Origin: Burkholderiales bacterium | GTDB taxonomy: Bacteria > Pseudomonadota > Gammaproteobacteria > Burkholderiales > Casimicrobiaceae | Assembly: GCA_031275075.1 (NCBI GenBank) | Contig: JAISPI010000144.1 | Location: 1-8,972, forward strand | Direction: 5' to 3' | Length of the DNA stretch: 8,972 nt | Shown: positions 7,022-8,972 of the stretch, in pieces | Layout: every line of letters starts with the position of its first letter | Position numbering within the stretch: position 1 is the stretch's first letter | Program-made: the position numbers and the translations under genes | The notes under the pieces: model-generated | Told to the model about the DNA's origin: nothing | Seen by the model: the letters and a program-made list of their open reading frames with translations, nothing else | The model's database searches: none

Positions 7022-7567
7022 ATGCCACACAATACGAAATCTGAGGAGCCGACGCCGACCGATCACGAGATAACGGCTTCGGCTCATGCCGAGCCGGAGG
7101 TTGCGGTCGATCTGGCCGATTTGTTACAGAAGGCTGAGGCTGAGGCTCAAGAGTTGCGAGAGGCATTTTTGCGGGCGCGAGCCGAGACAGAGAATGCGCG
7201 CCGACAAGCGCGCGAGGAGATCGCCAAGGCGGGAAAATTCGGTATCGAACGCTTTGCCGCCGACCTTTTGGCAGTCAAGGACGCGCTGGAACTGGCGCTG
7301 GCAGCCGATGCGGCAACCTCCGAACAAATGCGGGAGGGCGTGACGCTGACTCTGAAGCAATTGGACGCCGCGTTCGAAAAGGCACACATTCAGGCAGTCG
7401 ATCCGCAGGGACAACCGTTCGATCCGCACCGGCATCAAGCGATGCAAATGGTCGCGGTCGACGCGCCCGCCAATACCGTGGTGCAAGTATTTCAAAAAGG
7501 TTATTTGATTCATGACCGTGTTCTAAGACCGGCGATGGTGGTTGTGGCCAAAGAAAAAACATCGTAA
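7022..7567 (+). CDS. grpE: Nucleotide exchange factor GrpE
   Basis: GrpE is the cytoplasmic DnaK co-chaperone that speeds ADP release and acts as a dimer. It is 181 residues, slightly shorter than E. coli GrpE (197). The variable, acidic N-terminal 30 residues are followed by a long charged helix rich in Ala, Glu and Arg (about 33-80, LADLLQKAEAEAQELREAFL onward), which fits the dimerising coiled coil. The C-terminal beta domain carries the GrpE signature FDPHRHQAM (133-141) and ends with VVQVFQKGYLIHDRVLRPAMVVVAK. The ATG at 7022 has GAGGA at 7011-7015, 6 bases upstream. It is preceded by a sigma-32-type promoter and followed after 111 bases by dnaK, its functional partner. No terminator is seen between them, so read-through into dnaK is possible. 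Confidence 0.96.
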   Translation: MPHNTKSEEPTPTDHEITASAHAEPEVAVDLADLLQKAEAEAQELREAFLRARAETENARRQAREEIAKAGKFGIERFAADLLAVKDALELALAADAATSEQMREGVTLTLKQLDAAFEKAHIQAVDPQGQPFDPHRHQAMQMVAVDAPANTVVQVFQKGYLIHDRVLRPAMVVVAKEKTS

Positions 7568-7596
7568 ACGCCACATGACGCAGAGGCGGGAAGGGG

Positions 7597-7624
7597 CTTG
7601 AGTTAGCGCAAACAGCCCCCATCT
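7597..7624 (+). promoter_or_regulatory. Sigma-32 (RpoH) heat-shock promoter of dnaK
   Basis: The -35 box CTTGAG (7597-7602) and the -10 box CCCCATCT (7617-7624, an exact match to CCCCATNT) are separated by 14 bases, the same spacing as the E. coli dnaK P1 promoter as I recall it. The predicted leader before dnaK is roughly 45-50 bases. It lies in the 111-base grpE-dnaK gap, where nothing else but the dnaK ribosome site is evident. Confidence 0.82.
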
Positions 7625-7678
7625 AACAGCCATCGGAATTTTCAGTAAATCCAATTTAAAAAGGCACGGAGACACACT

Positions 7679-8972
7679 ATGGGCAAAATTATCGGTATTG
7701 ACTTGGGCACGACCAACAGTTGTGTAGCGATCATTGAGGGCGGCCAGCCCAAGGTCATCGAAAACTCGGAAGGCGCACGGACGACACCATCGGTGGTGGC
7801 GTATATGGAGGACGGTGAAATCCTCTGCGGTGCGCCGGCCAAACGGCAGGCGGTGACCAATCCGCGCAACACGCTGTTTGCGGTAAAGCGGTTGATCGGG
7901 CGCCGTTTCGAAGAAAAGGAAGTGCAGAAAGACATTGACCTGATGCCGTTCTCGATTGTCAAGAACGACAACGGCGACGCCTGGATTGAAGTGCGCGGCA
8001 AGAAAATGGCGCCGCCGCAGATTTCGGCGGAAGTGCTGCGCAAGATGAAGAAGACGGCGGAGGATTACCTCGGCGAAGAAGTCACCGAAGCGGTGATTAC
8101 AGTGCCGGCGTATTTCAACGACAGCCAGCGGCAGGCGACCAAAGATGCTGGAAAAATCGCCGGTCTCGAAGTCAAGCGAATCATCAATGAACCGACGGCG
8201 GCGGCGCTGGCGTTCGGTCTTGACAAGAAAGAGGGCGACCGCAAGATCGCGGTGTACGACCTTGGTGGCGGTACGTTCGACATTTCGATTATTGAAATTG
8301 CCGAGCTTGATGGCGAGCATCAGTTTGAAGTGCTATCGACCAACGGCGACACCTTCCTTGGTGGCGAAGATTTTGACCAGCGGTTGATCGACTACATTGT
8401 GACCGAGTTTAAGAAAGATCAGGGCGTCGATCTCAAGAATGATGTGCTGGCGTTACAGCGGCTGAAAGAAGCGGCGGAAAAAGCGAAGATCGAGTTGTCG
8501 AGTTCGCAGCAGACCGAAGTGAACTTGCCGTATATCACGGCGGATGCGTCGGGGCCGAAGCACTTGTCGATAAAGATCACCCGCGCCAAATTCGAGGCGC
8601 TGGTTGAGGATTTGATCGAGCGCACCATTGCGCCGTGCCGGACTGCGATCAAGGACGCGGGCGTCAAACTTTCCGACATCGGCGACGTGATTCTGGTTGG
8701 CGGCATGACGCGCATGCCGAAGGTACAGGAGAAGGTAAAAGAATTTTTCGGCAAAGAGCCGCGTAAAGACGTGAACCCTGATGAAGCGGTGGCTGTCGGC
8801 GCGGCGGTGCAAGGTTCGGTGCTGGCCGGTGAGCGGCGCGATGTGCTGCTGCTCGACGTGACGCCGCTGTCGCTTGGCATTGAAACGCTGGGCGGCGTGA
8901 TGACCAAGTTGATCCAGAAGAACACGACGATTCCGACCAAGGCATCGCAGGTCTTCTCGACCGCCGACGACA
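7679..8972 (+). CDS. dnaK: Molecular chaperone DnaK (Hsp70), 3' truncated
   Basis: DnaK is an ATP-dependent cytoplasmic chaperone that works with GrpE and DnaJ. The frame opens at ATG 7679, with GGAG at 7668-7671 seven bases upstream, and runs off the window after 431 complete codons out of an expected 640 or so. The whole nucleotide-binding domain is present and keeps E. coli numbering: IIGIDLGTTNSCVA at the N-terminus, K70, E171 in INEPTAAALAFG, D194LGGGTFD201 including the phosphorylatable T199, and VGGMTRMP. The interdomain linker LLLDV ends at V394, and the start of the substrate-binding domain (TPLSLGIETLGGVMTKLI) follows. All catalytic residues checked are intact. The lid and C-terminal tail lie outside the window. 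It has its own heat-shock promoter upstream. Confidence 0.98.
   Translation, partial: MGKIIGIDLGTTNSCVAIIEGGQPKVIENSEGARTTPSVVAYMEDGEILCGAPAKRQAVTNPRNTLFAVKRLIGRRFEEKEVQKDIDLMPFSIVKNDNGDAWIEVRGKKMAPPQISAEVLRKMKKTAEDYLGEEVTEAVITVPAYFNDSQRQATKDAGKIAGLEVKRIINEPTAAALAFGLDKKEGDRKIAVYDLGGGTFDISIIEIAELDGEHQFEVLSTNGDTFLGGEDFDQRLIDYIVTEFKKDQGVDLKNDVLALQRLKEAAEKAKIELSSSQQTEVNLPYITADASGPKHLSIKITRAKFEALVEDLIERTIAPCRTAIKDAGVKLSDIGDVILVGGMTRMPKVQEKVKEFFGKEPRKDVNPDEAVAVGAAVQGSVLAGERRDVLLLDVTPLSLGIETLGGVMTKLIQKNTTIPTKASQVFSTADD

Noticed and set aside
7568..7678. CIRCE operator (HrcA site) before dnaK.
   Set aside because: No TTAGCACTC/GAGTGCTAA arms are present; the sigma-32 boxes explain heat-shock control instead.
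7523..8320. Open frame of 265 codons on the minus strand over the grpE end, the promoter and the dnaK start.
   Set aside because: It is a shadow of the dnaK codon pattern, and it would run through the dnaK promoter and ribosome site.
1..8972. Mobile elements, CRISPR array, tRNA or rRNA genes, or a novel system.
   Set aside because: Nothing of the kind was seen; the window is filled with recognisable housekeeping and transport genes with short gaps.

Overview
The window looks like chromosomal DNA of a proteobacterium, probably beta- or gamma-. Three things point that way. The LivK/H/M/G/F proteins closely resemble the enterobacterial and Pseudomonas branched-chain amino-acid system. The DnaK reading frame keeps E. 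coli residue numbering at every landmark checked. Both chaperone genes are preceded by sigma-32-type heat-shock promoters, with no CIRCE element seen. GC content appears moderate (low-to-mid 50s by eye). Genus cannot be decided from the sequence. Every gene is on the + strand and packing is dense.

Region 1 (1-4665) is a branched-chain amino-acid ABC importer in the order livK (5' truncated), livH, livM, livG, livF. The periplasmic binding protein LivK is separated from the rest by a clear intrinsic terminator (887-921). livH, livM, livG and livF are then joined by start/stop overlaps of 1-4 bases. LivK captures Leu/Ile/Val in the periplasm, LivH and LivM form the membrane channel, and LivG and LivF are the ATPases. 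The terminator probably sets binding protein expression above that of the membrane and ATPase subunits.

Region 2 (4700-5467) is a tyrosine-phosphatase-family protein with an intact HCx5R active site. It lies 34 bases after livF and is likely co-transcribed with it. Its role beside an amino-acid importer is not known from sequence.

Region 3 (5468-6966) is a 101-base intergenic stretch with a possible sigma-70 promoter, then dctA, a C4-dicarboxylate symporter of the DAACS family that starts at GTG.

Region 4 (6967-8972) is the heat-shock pair grpE and dnaK (3' truncated at residue 431). Each has its own sigma-32-like promoter, and both promoters have a 14-base spacer. The grpE promoter's -35 box contains the dctA stop codon. 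GrpE is the nucleotide-exchange factor of DnaK, so the pair is functionally linked. dnaJ may follow outside the window.

No previously undescribed system, mobile element, CRISPR array, tRNA or rRNA is visible. The points worth a second look are regulatory: the twin heat-shock promoters, the terminator inside the liv operon, and the phosphatase attached to the liv operon.
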